Shown here piece after piece: positions 26,147 through 34,623 of a stretch of 64,000 nt of DNA. Source of the DNA: Fervidibacillus halotolerans (GTDB lineage Bacteria; Bacillota; Bacilli; Bacillales; Caldibacillaceae). The notes under the pieces are model-generated. The model was not told the origin of the DNA. It ran no database searches and saw only the letters and a program-made list of their open reading frames with translations. Each line of letters begins with the position of its first letter. The first letter of the stretch is position 1. The stretch covers positions 1,080,771 to 1,144,770 of the forward strand of contig NZ_CP106877.1 in NCBI RefSeq assembly GCF_026547205.1, in the 5' to 3' direction. The position numbers and the translations under genes were made by a program.

Positions 26147-26767
26147 ATGACCAAACTATCGAAACGACAGCAGGAAATATTGAATTTTATTAAAAGTGAA
26201 GTGAAAGAAAAGGGATATCCCCCATCTGTTCGGGAAATTGGTGAAGCTGTCGGATTATCATCTAGTTCAACGGTCCATGGTCATTTAGCAAGGTTGGAGA
26301 GCAAAGGACTCATCCGTCGTGATCCGACAAAACCGAGGGCAATCGAGATTCTCGACGATTTTCGAGAGGATGAAGAGGATATACCCGTTCGAAAAGTACC
26401 GATCGTCGGAAAAGTCACAGCAGGATTACCAATTACGGCGATCGAAAATATTGAAGATTATTTCCCTTTACCGGAAAGGATTGCACCGAGTGGTGAAAAA
26501 GTGTTTATGTTGGAAATTATGGGAGATAGTATGATTGATGCTGGAATTTTAGATGGGGATTACGTCGTCGTCCGCCAACAAAATACGGCTGAAAATGGCG
26601 ATATTGTCGTTGCTATGACGGAAGAAAATGAGGCGACGGTGAAACGGTTTTATAAAGAAAAACATTTTATTCGCCTTCAACCGGAAAATCCGACGATGGA
26701 TCCCATTATCGTACCAAATGTAACGATTTTAGGAAAAGTTATCGGTGTGTTTCGACACATATATTAA
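26147..26767 (+). CDS. lexA: LexA SOS repressor
   Basis: A 206-residue repressor of the SOS regulon. The N-terminal winged helix ([20 protein letters not shown] and [20 protein letters not shown]) binds DNA; the autocleavage site is the Ala-Gly of [10 protein letters not shown]; the catalytic serine is in [12 protein letters not shown] and the lysine in [10 protein letters not shown]. RecA filaments trigger self-cleavage. It is divergent from yneA and shares an SOS-box-rich control region, so it is autoregulated. Confidence 0.97.
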   Translation: MTKLSKRQQEILNFIKSEVKEKGYPPSVREIGEAVGLSSSSTVHGHLARLESKGLIRRDPTKPRAIEILDDFREDEEDIPVRKVPIVGKVTAGLPITAIENIEDYFPLPERIAPSGEKVFMLEIMGDSMIDAGILDGDYVVVRQQNTAENGDIVVAMTEENEATVKRFYKEKHFIRLQPENPTMDPIIVPNVTILGKVIGVFRHIY

Positions 26768-26815
26768 GAAAAAATGTTTATAATACTTACTAGTAATTTT
26801 AACCATATGTATTGT

Positions 26816-26845
26816 GGCACAAAAACACGATGTGTTCATTGTGCC
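26816..26845 (+). terminator. Hairpin downstream of lexA, weak terminator candidate
   Basis: GGCACAA and TTGTGCC arms with an inner ACAC/TGTG extension, 48 bases past lexA. The tail (TCATTTCATG) is poor in T, so termination is uncertain. Confidence 0.4.
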
Positions 26846-26913
26846 TCATTTCATGTTAAAAGAGATTTTTTGATTAAATCAAATGGATACTTAGACGTAT
26901 GTGAGGTATGCGT

Positions 26914-27144
26914 ATGAATGTTACAATTTCCATTCATTATAAGAAAAATGATGTGAAGGTTGTTCAACGGGGAACATTTCCAGTTGATTATCGACGGTTT
27001 AAAGAAAATGAGCAGTTGGAAGTCACAAACGTAGCCAAAGGGTTTTTGTCTGATATTAAGAAAGAGATGGGAAAAATTGATATTGAAAAAGTGACATACA
27101 ACGAAAAATACGATATTACAAGTGCACTAATTCCATTTATTTAA
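26914..27144 (+). CDS. Uncharacterised small protein (76 aa)
   Basis: A 76-residue soluble protein with start ATG 26914, supported by GTGAGG seven bases upstream; an ATG two codons earlier is also possible. It begins MNVTISIHYKKNDVKVVQRG and alternates short strands with a charged helix (FLSDIKKEMGKIDIEKV). No membrane segment, signal or recognised family. It lies alone between lexA and an orphan CRISPR array, in a strip that is not part of the conserved Bacillus gene order, so horizontal origin is possible. Confidence 0.6.
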   Translation: MNVTISIHYKKNDVKVVQRGTFPVDYRRFKENEQLEVTNVAKGFLSDIKKEMGKIDIEKVTYNEKYDITSALIPFI

Positions 27145-27159
27145 TTTTTCAATCTTTAA

Positions 27160-27240
27160 CCAGTGAGGGGCGATGAACCTCCGTCCCCCACTGAAAGCTT
27201 CCATGCCCTCTGCGATTGTCTCTTTGATGAGGGGTATTCA
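27160..27240 (+). other. Hairpin-rich strip, possible relic of an IS200/IS605-type element end
   Basis: CAGTGAGGGG at about 27162 pairs with CCCCCACTG at about 27188, and further on CCCTC pairs with GAGGG. The look, a pyrimidine-rich stem next to a subterminal hairpin without T tract, recalls IS200/IS605 ends. The 78-codon frame from 27173 has no proper ribosome site and I do not accept it as a gene. From 27241 to 27468 I see no other feature. Confidence 0.25.
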
Positions 27241-27468
27241 TCTTGATTCAATCAACATATCACAGCTTTCACGTCGATTAAATGGAATGAAAGCTAAATT
27301 TCAAGGTAATTCTTTATTCGGGGAAATACAAGTTAAGACACATTACACAAATATAAATATGGTGTTAAAGAGCATTAACTCAATAAACAATCCACTAAAG
27401 CTGAAATGAAGTTTATTTTTTTATTGTTTGTGGGTGTTTTGTAGGTGCGGTTGTGAGTGGATATATAA

Positions 27469-27492
27469 AAGCACGGCTTTTTGGCCGTGCTT
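27469..27492 (+). terminator. Intrinsic terminator beside the CRISPR array
   Basis: AAGCACGGC-TTTTT-GGCCGTGCTT followed by AATTTTTAATT. On the minus strand it also lies just beyond the distal CRISPR repeat and could end the array transcript. Confidence 0.75.
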
Positions 27493-27511
27493 AATTTTTA
27501 ATTATACATTG

Positions 27512-27883
27512 AAAATAGCCCTTAATATGTAAGATCTAAACTTCTGGGCTGACGAAAGGTATCATCGACACAACAAAGTTTCAATCCCTCATAGGTAAGA
27601 TCTAAACTGAATTTGTATGCTTCTTTCAGGACAATCCGAGCTTGGTTTCAATCCCTCATAGGTAAGATCTAAACCGTTTCAACCAACGCATAAGCAAACG
27701 GGTCAAATGCGGTGTTTCAATCCCTTATAGGTAAGATCTAAACCGCCTGCCGTCCGATATGCCGTATTGCCCTCCGACACAAGTTTCAATCCCTTATAGG
27801 TAAGATCTAAACTTTTCCGCCAAAAACGTTTTGAGTGACGCTTGTACATCGTAGTTTCAATCCCTCATAGGTAAGATCTAAAC
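27512..27883 (-). CRISPR. Small orphan CRISPR array, six 30-bp repeats, five spacers
   Basis: Repeats at 27512, 27578, 27645, 27714, 27783 and 27854, each 30 bases; plus-strand form starts GTTTCAATCCCTCATAGG and ends AAGATCTAAAC. Spacers are 36, 37, 39, 39 and 41 bases. Repeats 4 and 5 carry CTTAT instead of CTCAT. The repeat at 27512 is degenerate in its first half, which marks the leader-distal end. On the minus strand every repeat ends in ATTGAAAC, the 5' handle typical of type I-B (also I-A/III) crRNAs, so the array is transcribed leftward from a leader on its right. No cas gene is present in the window; Cas proteins must act in trans if the array is active. Confidence 0.95.
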
Positions 27884-28071
27884 CCAAAAAATGTTGATAA
27901 ATCAACGTTTTTTATTTATTCAATTTTTCGGGAATATTATAACAAATCGGTTCTTTTTTGACAAGTATTGGTTGAAAAGCGTTGATCTATCAAGGTATAG
28001 AAAGGATTGTGAAAAAATCACAAACTGTCGTCGATCCCCAGGGGTTTTTGCACTACTGGAGGTCGACGACA
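27884..28071 (-). promoter_or_regulatory. CRISPR leader with sigma-A promoter, two GTTGATNNATCAA dyads and a long palindrome
   Basis: A minus-strand promoter TTGTCA (27959-27964), 17-base spacer, TATAAT (27936-27941) points into the array about 50 bases before the first repeat. GTTGATAAATCAAC (27893-27906) lies next to the first repeat, and a near copy GTTGATCTATCAA (27981-27993) lies upstream of the -35 box. Further out, TGTCGTCGA (28026-28034) and TCGACGACA (28063-28071) bound an imperfect palindrome of 46 bases. From 28072 to 28308 I see only an ATTATCGGG/CCCGATAAT inverted repeat. Confidence 0.75.
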
Positions 28072-28308
28072 ATTTTATTACGATAATTTTATCTCAAATG
28101 TTCGTAATGAAATATCCCGACTCATCACATTAAAGAATATGTTTTAGTAGGAATACCCTTTTCTAATGCTTTTGTTCCAAATTTATTGATAGATTATATC
28201 ATATAAATGAACGACTACATGGTTTTACTTGATCTGTACTTTTTGCACCGGGAAATTATCGGGCATTTTTTTTAAATGAATGTTCAAACCTAAAATCACC
28301 CGATAATC

Positions 28309-28347
28309 AAAAACCCCTTGGCAATTGATTTACCAAGGGGTTTTTGC
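28309..28347 (-). terminator. Terminator of glnRA
   Basis: AAAAACCCCTTGG and CCAAGGGGTTTTT arms around an 11-base loop, three bases past the glnA stop. Symmetric A/T flanks make it bidirectional. Confidence 0.93.
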
Positions 28348-28349
28348 GA

Positions 28350-29684
28350 TTAATACATCTTCAAATATTGCTCCCGTTCCCAAGGGTGAACTTGTGAGCG
28401 GAACATATCCCATTCGATTTCCTTCGCTTCGATAAAATGTTCGACGATATGATCGCCTAAGGCAGATACGATGACCTCATCTTCTTTCATTTTTTGTAAT
28501 GCTTCAAACAATGTTCCAGGTAGATCAATAATCCCTTCTGCTAGGCGTTCTTCCTTCGTCATCACATATATATTTCGGTCAACCGGTTCCGGTGGTGTCA
28601 TTTTATTTTTAATTCCATCAAGCCCCGCCTTTAATATGACGGCCATCGCCAAATATGGATTTGCAGAAGGATCGACACTTCGAAGTTCCAAACGGGTACT
28701 TAAACCGCGAGATGAAGGAATCCGAACCAACGGACTTCGGTTTTTCGCTGACCAAGCGACATACACAGGTGCTTCATATCCTGGAACGAGTCGTTTATAA
28801 GAATTGACCGTCGGATTTGTTACAGCGGTAAAATTCGGTGCATGTTTTAAAATGCCCGCTAAAAATTGATACGCAGTTTCACTCAATTGCAATCGACCAT
28901 TTGGATCATAAAAAGCATTTTCCTTTCCTTTAAACAGAGAAATATTCGAATGCATGCCAGAACCGTTAATGCCGAATAACGGTTTTGGCATAAAGGTCGC
29001 ATGAAGATTGTGTTTTCTAGCAATCGTTTTAACTACGAGTTTAAATGTTTGAATTTCATCGCATGCCTTCACTGCATCTTCATATTTAAAATCGATTTCA
29101 TGCTGACCAGGTGCCACCTCATGGTGAGAGGCTTCGATTTCAAAACCCATTTCTTCCAATTCGACGACGATATCTTTTCGACAGTTCTCCCCTAAGTCCG
29201 TGGGAGCTAAATCAAAATATCCACCATTATCGTTTAATTCCAAAGTCGGCTCCCCTTTTTCGTCCAATTTAAAAAGGAAAAACTCCGGTTCAGGTCCTAA
29301 GTTAAATTGGGTAAAGCCCAATTCTTCCATTTCCTTTAATACCCGTTTCAAATTATTCCGCGGGTCCCCCATAAACGGTGTGCCGTCCGGATTATAAATA
29401 TCACAGATCAATCGAGCGACTTTTCCCCTACCGGCTGTCCATGGAAAGACGACCCAAGTGTCCAAATCGGGGTATAAATACATATCCGATTCTTCAATTC
29501 GAACAAATCCTTGAATGGAAGAACCATCGAACATCATTTTATTATCTAATGCTTTCGGTAATTGGTTAATTGGGATTTCCACATTTTTAATCGTTCCTAA
29601 AATATCTGTAAATTGTAATCGAATAAATTTCACATTTTCTTCCTTTGCAAATCGCATAATATCTTCTCTCGTATATTTTCCCAT
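28350..29684 (-). CDS. glnA: Glutamine synthetase, type I
   Basis: A 444-residue type I-alpha glutamine synthetase that assimilates ammonia into glutamine; as a feedback-inhibited complex in Bacillus it also controls GlnR and TnrA. It has [20 protein letters not shown], the active-site [11 protein letters not shown], the metal-binding [42 protein letters not shown] and the [13 protein letters not shown] segment. The adenylylation loop insert of type I-beta enzymes is missing, as expected. It follows glnR by 26 bases. Confidence 0.98.
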   Translation of the reverse strand: MGKYTREDIMRFAKEENVKFIRLQFTDILGTIKNVEIPINQLPKALDNKMMFDGSSIQGFVRIEESDMYLYPDLDTWVVFPWTAGRGKVARLICDIYNPDGTPFMGDPRNNLKRVLKEMEELGFTQFNLGPEPEFFLFKLDEKGEPTLELNDNGGYFDLAPTDLGENCRKDIVVELEEMGFEIEASHHEVAPGQHEIDFKYEDAVKACDEIQTFKLVVKTIARKHNLHATFMPKPLFGINGSGMHSNISLFKGKENAFYDPNGRLQLSETAYQFLAGILKHAPNFTAVTNPTVNSYKRLVPGYEAPVYVAWSAKNRSPLVRIPSSRGLSTRLELRSVDPSANPYLAMAVILKAGLDGIKNKMTPPEPVDRNIYVMTKEERLAEGIIDLPGTLFEALQKMKEDEVIVSALGDHIVEHFIEAKEIEWDMFRSQVHPWEREQYLKMY

Positions 29685-29710
29685 CGACTTTCCTCCTATT
29701 TTTTCTTCAT

Positions 29711-30109
29711 TTAATGATAAAATCGCGACATATCCCCTTGTCTGAGATGGGGTCGGTGGAATTGCCCTTCTCTCATTAATTCTTCCCGTAGGATTTTACG
29801 TAACTCTTTGTCGGAAATCTCACCTTTCCTAACCAGAATTTTGGATGCTTGTTCTTTTTGCAATTCTTTCATTGCAAAGATTTGTTTGATTCCTGCAATA
29901 TTGATACCTTGATCTAATAAATCTTTAATTTCTAACAATTTATCAATATCGTTTAAAGAAAACATCCGCAGTTTTCCTTTCGTTCTCGCAGGTGATACAA
30001 GGCCATGTTCTTCGTAATAACGGATTTGCCGAGCACTTAAATCGGTCAATTCCATTACGGTACTGATCGGAAATAAAGGAAGTGAACGGCGGATTTCCTT
30101 TCCAGTCAA
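29711..30109 (-). CDS. glnR: MerR-family nitrogen repressor GlnR
   Basis: A 132-residue MerR-type regulator. The helix-turn-helix is [20 protein letters not shown] with the wing [20 protein letters not shown]; a coiled-coil region follows, and the C-terminal tail [18 protein letters not shown] is the autoinhibitory segment that feedback-inhibited glutamine synthetase relieves. In Bacillus it represses glnRA and ureABC when nitrogen is plentiful. Two matching sites lie upstream of the gene, consistent with autoregulation. Confidence 0.96.
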   Translation of the reverse strand: MTGKEIRRSLPLFPISTVMELTDLSARQIRYYEEHGLVSPARTKGKLRMFSLNDIDKLLEIKDLLDQGINIAGIKQIFAMKELQKEQASKILVRKGEISDKELRKILREELMREGQFHRPHLRQGDMSRFYH

Positions 30110-30153
30110 TCCAATCCCCCCCTACTCGCTTTTAATAAAAAGAGTTTATATTA

Positions 30154-30193
30154 TGTTAGGTTATTTGTCAAATTGATGTTAGAAAATATAACA
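30154..30193 (-). promoter_or_regulatory. Paired GlnR/TnrA boxes upstream of glnRA
   Basis: TGTTAGAAAATATAACA at 30177-30193 matches the TGTNA-N7-TNACA consensus on both arms; TGTTAGGTTATTTGTCA at 30154-30170 is a second, weaker copy 23 bases away. Two sites in front of glnRA is the B. subtilis arrangement. Confidence 0.88.
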
Positions 30194-30257
30194 TAAGAAT
30201 CGAAAAAACGTTTGGAAAAATCCAAACGTTTCAACAGTTATTATTCTTATTTTCAAA

Positions 30258-31520
30258 TTAGATGAGTCCTTTTGCTAACAACTGATCGACCGCAGTTATA
30301 ATCGCGATTTTCACGTGTTCATACGTTAATCCCCCTTGCACGTATGCCACATAGGGCGGACGGATTGGTCCATCTGCAGAAAGTTCAATACTTGCTCCTT
30401 GAATAAATGTTCCCGCAGCCATGATTACATCATCTTCATATCCTGGCATTGGACTCGGTAATGGGGTGAAGTGGGAATTGACCGGGGATGCGAATTGAAT
30501 CGCTTGGCAAAAGGCAATCATTCGATCTTTATCTTGAAACTCGACGGACTGGATTAAATCGGTTCTTTTTGCATCCCATTTTGGTTCGGAATTTAGCCCG
30601 ATTTCTTCCAACATCGCCGCTGTAAATACAGCACCCTTTAGTGCTTGACCAACGATATGGGGTGCGAGAAAAAAGCCTTGGTACATTTCCAATAAACTAT
30701 ATAATGAGGCACCAGCTTCAGCTCCAATTCCAGGTGCAGTCAATCGATAGGAGCAGGCTTCGACCAGTTCTTTTTTTCCAACAATATAGCCACCCGTTTT
30801 AGCGAGGCCTCCACCGGGATTTTTAATCAGTGAACCGGCCATAAGATCAGCCCCGACATGGCAAGGTTCCTGCTCTTCAACAAACTCCCCGTAACAATTG
30901 TCGACAAAAACGATAACATCCTCCTTGATTTCCTTAACGAAATCGATCATTTCTTTAATTTCAGCGATCGTAAAGGACGGTCGATTGGCATACCCTTTTG
31001 ATCGTTGAATACCAATAACCTTTGTTTTTTCCGAAATGGATTTGGAAATTCCTTGGAAATCCGGTTTTCCTTCTTCTGTCAGAGGTACGACTCGGTACCC
31101 GATCTGAAATTCTTTGAAACTGCCGACACCCGTTCCTCGAATACCGACGATTTCTTCCAACGTATCGTAAGGATTGCCCGTAATATATAATAGTTCATCA
31201 CCGGGACGTAAAATGCCGAAAAGTGCTGTTGCGATCGCATGGGTTCCGGAAATAATTTGTGGACGGACAAGGGCACTTTCTCCCCCAAAACAGTCTGCAT
31301 AAACCTTTTCCAACGTATCCCTTCCAAGATCATCATAACCGTAACCGGTCGATGGGATAAAATGGCTATCGCTCACTTCATTCTTTTGAAAACTTTTTAA
31401 TACGCGATATTGATTTTGTTCAACGATGCGATCAATTTCCCGATGGATCGGTGTAATTTTTTGTTCAACTTTCTCAATGATCGGGATTAATTTTTCTTTG
31501 TTTTCTAGCTGAGAATACAT
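30258..31520 (-). CDS. ynbB: YnbB, PLP-dependent methionine gamma-lyase/aluminium-resistance family protein
   Basis: About 420 residues from the ATG at 31520 (MYSQLENKEKLIPIIEKVEQ); six more are possible from 31538. It is a fold-type I pyridoxal enzyme related to cystathionine gamma-synthases: FIPSTGYGYDDLGRDTLEKV, SALVRPQIISGTHAIATALF, VFVDNCYGEFVE with the cofactor Asp, and SLIKNPGGGLAKTGGYIVG with the likely Schiff-base lysine. Reaction in Bacillus is not established despite the aluminium-resistance label. Its start lies inside the 3' end of hflX (47-base overlap), and the pair sits between spoVK and glnR as in B. subtilis. Confidence 0.9.
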   Translation of the reverse strand: MYSQLENKEKLIPIIEKVEQKITPIHREIDRIVEQNQYRVLKSFQKNEVSDSHFIPSTGYGYDDLGRDTLEKVYADCFGGESALVRPQIISGTHAIATALFGILRPGDELLYITGNPYDTLEEIVGIRGTGVGSFKEFQIGYRVVPLTEEGKPDFQGISKSISEKTKVIGIQRSKGYANRPSFTIAEIKEMIDFVKEIKEDVIVFVDNCYGEFVEEQEPCHVGADLMAGSLIKNPGGGLAKTGGYIVGKKELVEACSYRLTAPGIGAEAGASLYSLLEMYQGFFLAPHIVGQALKGAVFTAAMLEEIGLNSEPKWDAKRTDLIQSVEFQDKDRMIAFCQAIQFASPVNSHFTPLPSPMPGYEDDVIMAAGTFIQGASIELSADGPIRPPYVAYVQGGLTYEHVKIAIITAVDQLLAKGLI

Positions 31521-32778
31521 TCTTTTTCCCATCTCCATTTGTATATTTTTTTAATTCACCCATAATCGGATGATCGGGTAAACAAAATCCCCTACATTTA
31601 TATATGGATTTGTTTTCATCATAGACTAATTCCTTCACTATAGTTTCCTGTTTTAGCTTTACGATCAGTTCTCCCCTATGGTCAGGAATCGATACCGTAT
31701 AAGGTTTCGTCACTTCCAATACCATCTCTTCGATTTTCTCTTTTAATCTTTGTCGATCAGATGGGGAAAAAGCACATATTTGTATATTTTCTCCATTTGC
31801 TGTTGGAAAAAAATGATCCATCATCCGGTCGGCTTTATTATAAACGGTCAAAATGGGAATCTTCTCTGCGTTCAATTCCTTGAGAATCGTCTGTACCGTT
31901 TGTTCGTGGCGATCGTAGTTTGGATGGGAACTATCTACGATGTGGAGTAACAAATCTGCTTCTGTCACTTCTTCTAAAGTAGAACGAAAGGCTGCGATTA
32001 ATTCCGTCGGTAAATCTTCAATAAACCCAACGGTATCACTAACTAAACAAGTATAACCGCTCGGTAACATCATTTTTCTTGTTAATGGATCCAATGTGGC
32101 AAATAATTGGTCTTCCTCAACCGTTTGCTCTGTAGTGAGCCGATTGAATAGGGTCGATTTTCCCGCATTCGTATAACCGATCAACGCGATACGAAAACGG
32201 TTATTTCGTTTTCTTCTCGTTCGATAACGCAGCCGATGTTTTACGATTACATCCAATTGTTCTTTAAGATCATGAATACGGCGACGGATATACCGACGAT
32301 CCGTTTCTAACTTCGTTTCTCCAGGTCCGCGGGTTCCAATACCCCCTCCAAGTCTCGAAAGTTCTTTTCCTTTCCCAGCTAATCGGGGAAGTAAATATTC
32401 TAATTGAGCTAATTCCACTTGAAGTTTTCCTTCCTTTGAACGAGCACGTTGGGCAAAAATATCTAAAATCAATTGGGTACGATCAATAACTTTTACCTGG
32501 AGAACATTCGTTAAGTTCCTTAATTGACTCGGTGTCAATTCATCATTAAATATCACCACATCTGCTTCCCATTGTATACAGAGCTGACCCAATTCCTCCA
32601 ACTTTCCACGTCCGATATAGTGGGATGGATCGGGTCGTTTTCGCTTTTGAGTGAGAACGAAAATAACATTTCCATTCGCCGTCTCCGTTAACGAGGATAG
32701 TTCATTCATCGATTGTTTAAATCGAAAATCATCCATATTTTCCAATTGGCAGCCGACGAGAATTGCCTTTTCCACCAT
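31474..32778 (-). CDS. hflX: Ribosome-associated GTPase HflX
   Basis: A 434-residue GTPase that binds the 50S subunit and splits stalled or heat-damaged ribosomes. The N-terminal domain includes TQKRKRPDPSHYIGRGKLEE, then the helical linker LAQLEYLLPRLAGKG and GGGIGTRGPGETKLETDRR. The G domain has IGYTNAGKSTLFNRLT (G1), LFATLDPLTRKM (G2), VSDTVGFIEDLP (G3) and VYNKAD (G4). A 60-residue C-terminal tail follows. Upstream gap of 173 bases to glutaredoxin; downstream overlap with ynbB. Confidence 0.95.
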   Translation of the reverse strand: MVEKAILVGCQLENMDDFRFKQSMNELSSLTETANGNVIFVLTQKRKRPDPSHYIGRGKLEELGQLCIQWEADVVIFNDELTPSQLRNLTNVLQVKVIDRTQLILDIFAQRARSKEGKLQVELAQLEYLLPRLAGKGKELSRLGGGIGTRGPGETKLETDRRYIRRRIHDLKEQLDVIVKHRLRYRTRRKRNNRFRIALIGYTNAGKSTLFNRLTTEQTVEEDQLFATLDPLTRKMMLPSGYTCLVSDTVGFIEDLPTELIAAFRSTLEEVTEADLLLHIVDSSHPNYDRHEQTVQTILKELNAEKIPILTVYNKADRMMDHFFPTANGENIQICAFSPSDRQRLKEKIEEMVLEVTKPYTVSIPDHRGELIVKLKQETIVKELVYDENKSIYKCRGFCLPDHPIMGELKKYTNGDGKKNVFSARKQRKINPDH

Positions 32779-32902
32779 GTGAATCCTACCTTTTTTCTAT
32801 CGTTTAAAACGATATAAGATTTGGTTTTTGTTAAAAAACACATCTGGTATTCATATTACATGAAAAATAAATCAATGCAAGTGGGCGAAAATCATGGAGA
32901 TT

Positions 32903-32940
32903 TAAAAAAAGCCGTTTTCTCCGGCTTGGAGAAAACGGCT
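32903..32940 (-). terminator. Terminator of the glutaredoxin gene
   Basis: GCCGTTTTCTCC and GGAGAAAACGGC arms around five bases; on the minus strand TTTTTTT follows. Confidence 0.92.
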
Positions 32941-32951
32941 TCCGCCTTGTT

Positions 32952-33185
32952 TTATGAATTAACATGGGTCATAATACCTTCTGGGTCGAATCCTAAAACC
33001 CAATGACCGTTCACATTAATTTGTGGCACACCAAGTTGACCTGTCGCTTGAATTAACCGTTGTGCAGCAATTGGATCTTGTTGTACATTAATTTCAGTAT
33101 AAGGCAAACCTTGTGCTTCTAAAAAATTTTTTACCATTACACAATACGGACAAGTACTAGTTGTATACACTTTAATGTCATTCAT
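32952..33185 (-). CDS. Glutaredoxin-family protein
   Basis: A 77-residue glutaredoxin/NrdH-type thiol-disulfide protein with the CPYC active site in VYTTSTCPYCVMVKNFLEAQ, the cis-proline segment LGVPQINVNGHWVLGF and the final helix. It lacks the extra C-terminal helix of larger glutaredoxins. It could reduce ribonucleotide reductase or handle low-molecular-weight thiols such as bacillithiol. Its promoter carries a CsoR/CstR-like dyad, which would link it to copper or persulfide stress. Single-gene unit. Confidence 0.9.
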   Translation of the reverse strand: MNDIKVYTTSTCPYCVMVKNFLEAQGLPYTEINVQQDPIAAQRLIQATGQLGVPQINVNGHWVLGFDPEGIMTHVNS

Positions 33186-33205
33186 CTTACCGAACCTCCT
33201 TCTTA

Positions 33206-33248
33206 ATACCCCTATAGGTATAATAAAGAAGAGCGATTAAAAAGTCAA
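33206..33248 (-). promoter_or_regulatory. Glutaredoxin promoter with CsoR/CstR-like operator
   Basis: Minus-strand TTGACT (33243-33248), 17-base spacer, TATTAT (33220-33225). The dyad ATACCCCTATAGGTAT at 33206-33221 begins within the -10 box and covers the start site. Similar dyads occur at two other promoters of this window. Confidence 0.65.
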
Positions 33249-33296
33249 TTTTTTGATACGAAAAAAATCGGATCTTTATCTGTGTAGACGTACTGA

Positions 33297-34250
33297 CTAA
33301 GGGGTGCGGTTCCCATTTGGAAAAACGAGGTCATCGCTTCGAACGGTCATTAAATCATCCCGTCCATATTGGTTTGCCCGTAACAACCGCATCGCTTGGG
33401 AACGGATCGATTTTTCGATGATGTTTCGAATATACCGACCATTAGAAAATCGATTTCTGTGAAAGGTAGATCTCACTTGGATTAAATGATCCTTTAACTT
33501 TCGGATCGCTTCCTCACTAAATACATATTCTTTTTCTCCAATCATCTGTTTTGCAATTTGAAGCAGTTCATCAACTGAATAATCTGGGAATTCAATAATG
33601 ATTGGAAATCGGGATTCAAGTCCCGGGTTCAGAGATAAAAAGGTGTCCATTTCACGGGAATATCCCGCTAATATTAAGACGAAATCATGCTGGTGATCTT
33701 CCATATGTTTAACAAGGGTATCGATTGCTTCTTTCCCAAAATCCTTTTCTCCTCCCCTGCCGAGGGAATAAGCTTCATCGATAAATAAAATACCCCCCAT
33801 TGCTTTTTTTACTAAATCTCTCGTTTTTTGGGCGGTATGTCCGATATATTCGCCAACTAAATCAGCTCGTTCACATTCGATTAAATGCCCCTTCGATAAA
33901 ACATCCAATTTATAAAATAATTTACCGATGAGCCTCGCTACTGTCGTTTTACCGGTTCCAGGATTTCCTTTAAACATCATATGCAAAACTTGTTTTGATG
34001 CTTTTAATCCCATTTCTTCCCGTTTTTTGTTTACGATAATCCACGCATATATTTCTCGAATCATCTGTTTGACCGTTTCCAATCCGACTAAAGCGCGTAG
34101 TTCCTCTTCGATCTCTGTTAAGATTTCATGTTCGCCGGTTGTTTCTTTTACCACATGAATATTTGGAACCGATTCAATATTCTCTCTCCGTCTCGGATGT
34201 AGTGTGATACTAATTTGTCCGTTATTTTTCATACGAATAGGTTCATTCAA
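33297..34250 (-). CDS. spoVK: Stage V sporulation protein K, AAA ATPase
   Basis: About 317 residues from TTG 34250, which follows AGAGGTGA; a GTG three codons earlier lies inside that site. The AAA module shows MFKGNPGTGKTTVARLIGKL (Walker A), GGILFIDEAYSLGRGGEKDF (Walker B), a FVLILAGYSREMDTFLSLNP sensor segment and LESRFPIIIEFPDY, the CbxX/CfqX pattern. In B. subtilis spoVK is expressed in the mother cell and needed for spore maturation. Position between hfq/miaA and hflX is conserved. Confidence 0.95.
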   Translation of the reverse strand: MNEPIRMKNNGQISITLHPRRRENIESVPNIHVVKETTGEHEILTEIEEELRALVGLETVKQMIREIYAWIIVNKKREEMGLKASKQVLHMMFKGNPGTGKTTVARLIGKLFYKLDVLSKGHLIECERADLVGEYIGHTAQKTRDLVKKAMGGILFIDEAYSLGRGGEKDFGKEAIDTLVKHMEDHQHDFVLILAGYSREMDTFLSLNPGLESRFPIIIEFPDYSVDELLQIAKQMIGEKEYVFSEEAIRKLKDHLIQVRSTFHRNRFSNGRYIRNIIEKSIRSQAMRLLRANQYGRDDLMTVRSDDLVFPNGNRTP

Positions 34251-34576
34251 TCCGTTCACCTCTCTGTCTTAACTACAGTATATGAGAAGATATAAAAATG
34301 GTGACATTCGCCCAATTTTTCCCTGATTGACACTGATTTTGACAAAATATATCCTTTCACGACAAATGGTGGAAAGAAGTTGTCTAAACTTGCGCTTTCC
34401 CGAGAAATAGATTTCATCGGAATCCATGTTTGGTGGAAAAAGGAGATAATTTTATGGAGTAAAGTAGGAAAGGATTATCTTTTCATCTAATGTTTATTGT
34501 ATTCAATCAAGTGACCGGTCATGTCAATGTCAACTAGGAAATGGATTGAAAGGAATCGGGAAATGTGGAAAAATGA
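34251..34576. other. Intergenic region spoVK-hfq without recognised gene
   Basis: I see no coding frame with a ribosome site. On the minus strand CATATACT about 35 bases before the spoVK start resembles a sigma-E -10 box, but no clear -35 partner could be assigned. Confidence 0.4.
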
Positions 34577-34614
34577 AAAAGGATTCAGAGGCGGAAAACC
34601 AATGAATCCTTTTT
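34577..34614 (-). terminator. Terminator of miaA-hfq
   Basis: AAAAGGATTCA and TGAATCCTTTT arms around a 15-base loop, with flanking A and T tracts; eight bases past the hfq stop. Confidence 0.88.
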
Positions 34615-34623
34615 GGAAAACAT

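Noticed and set aside
26816-26845. lexA-distal hairpin as a riboswitch or repeat element
   Set aside because: Only a simple stem with no recognisable aptamer blocks; listed as weak terminator.
27173-27409. 78-codon frame between the orphan gene and the CRISPR array
   Set aside because: GAGGGG is only two bases from the ATG, codon use is unlike neighbours, and the first 60 bases look like an element end or hairpin region.
28255-28303. ATTATCGGG...CCCGATAAT inverted repeat downstream of glnA as a terminator
   Set aside because: The loop is about 30 bases and the strong glnA terminator lies nearer the gene; no role assigned.
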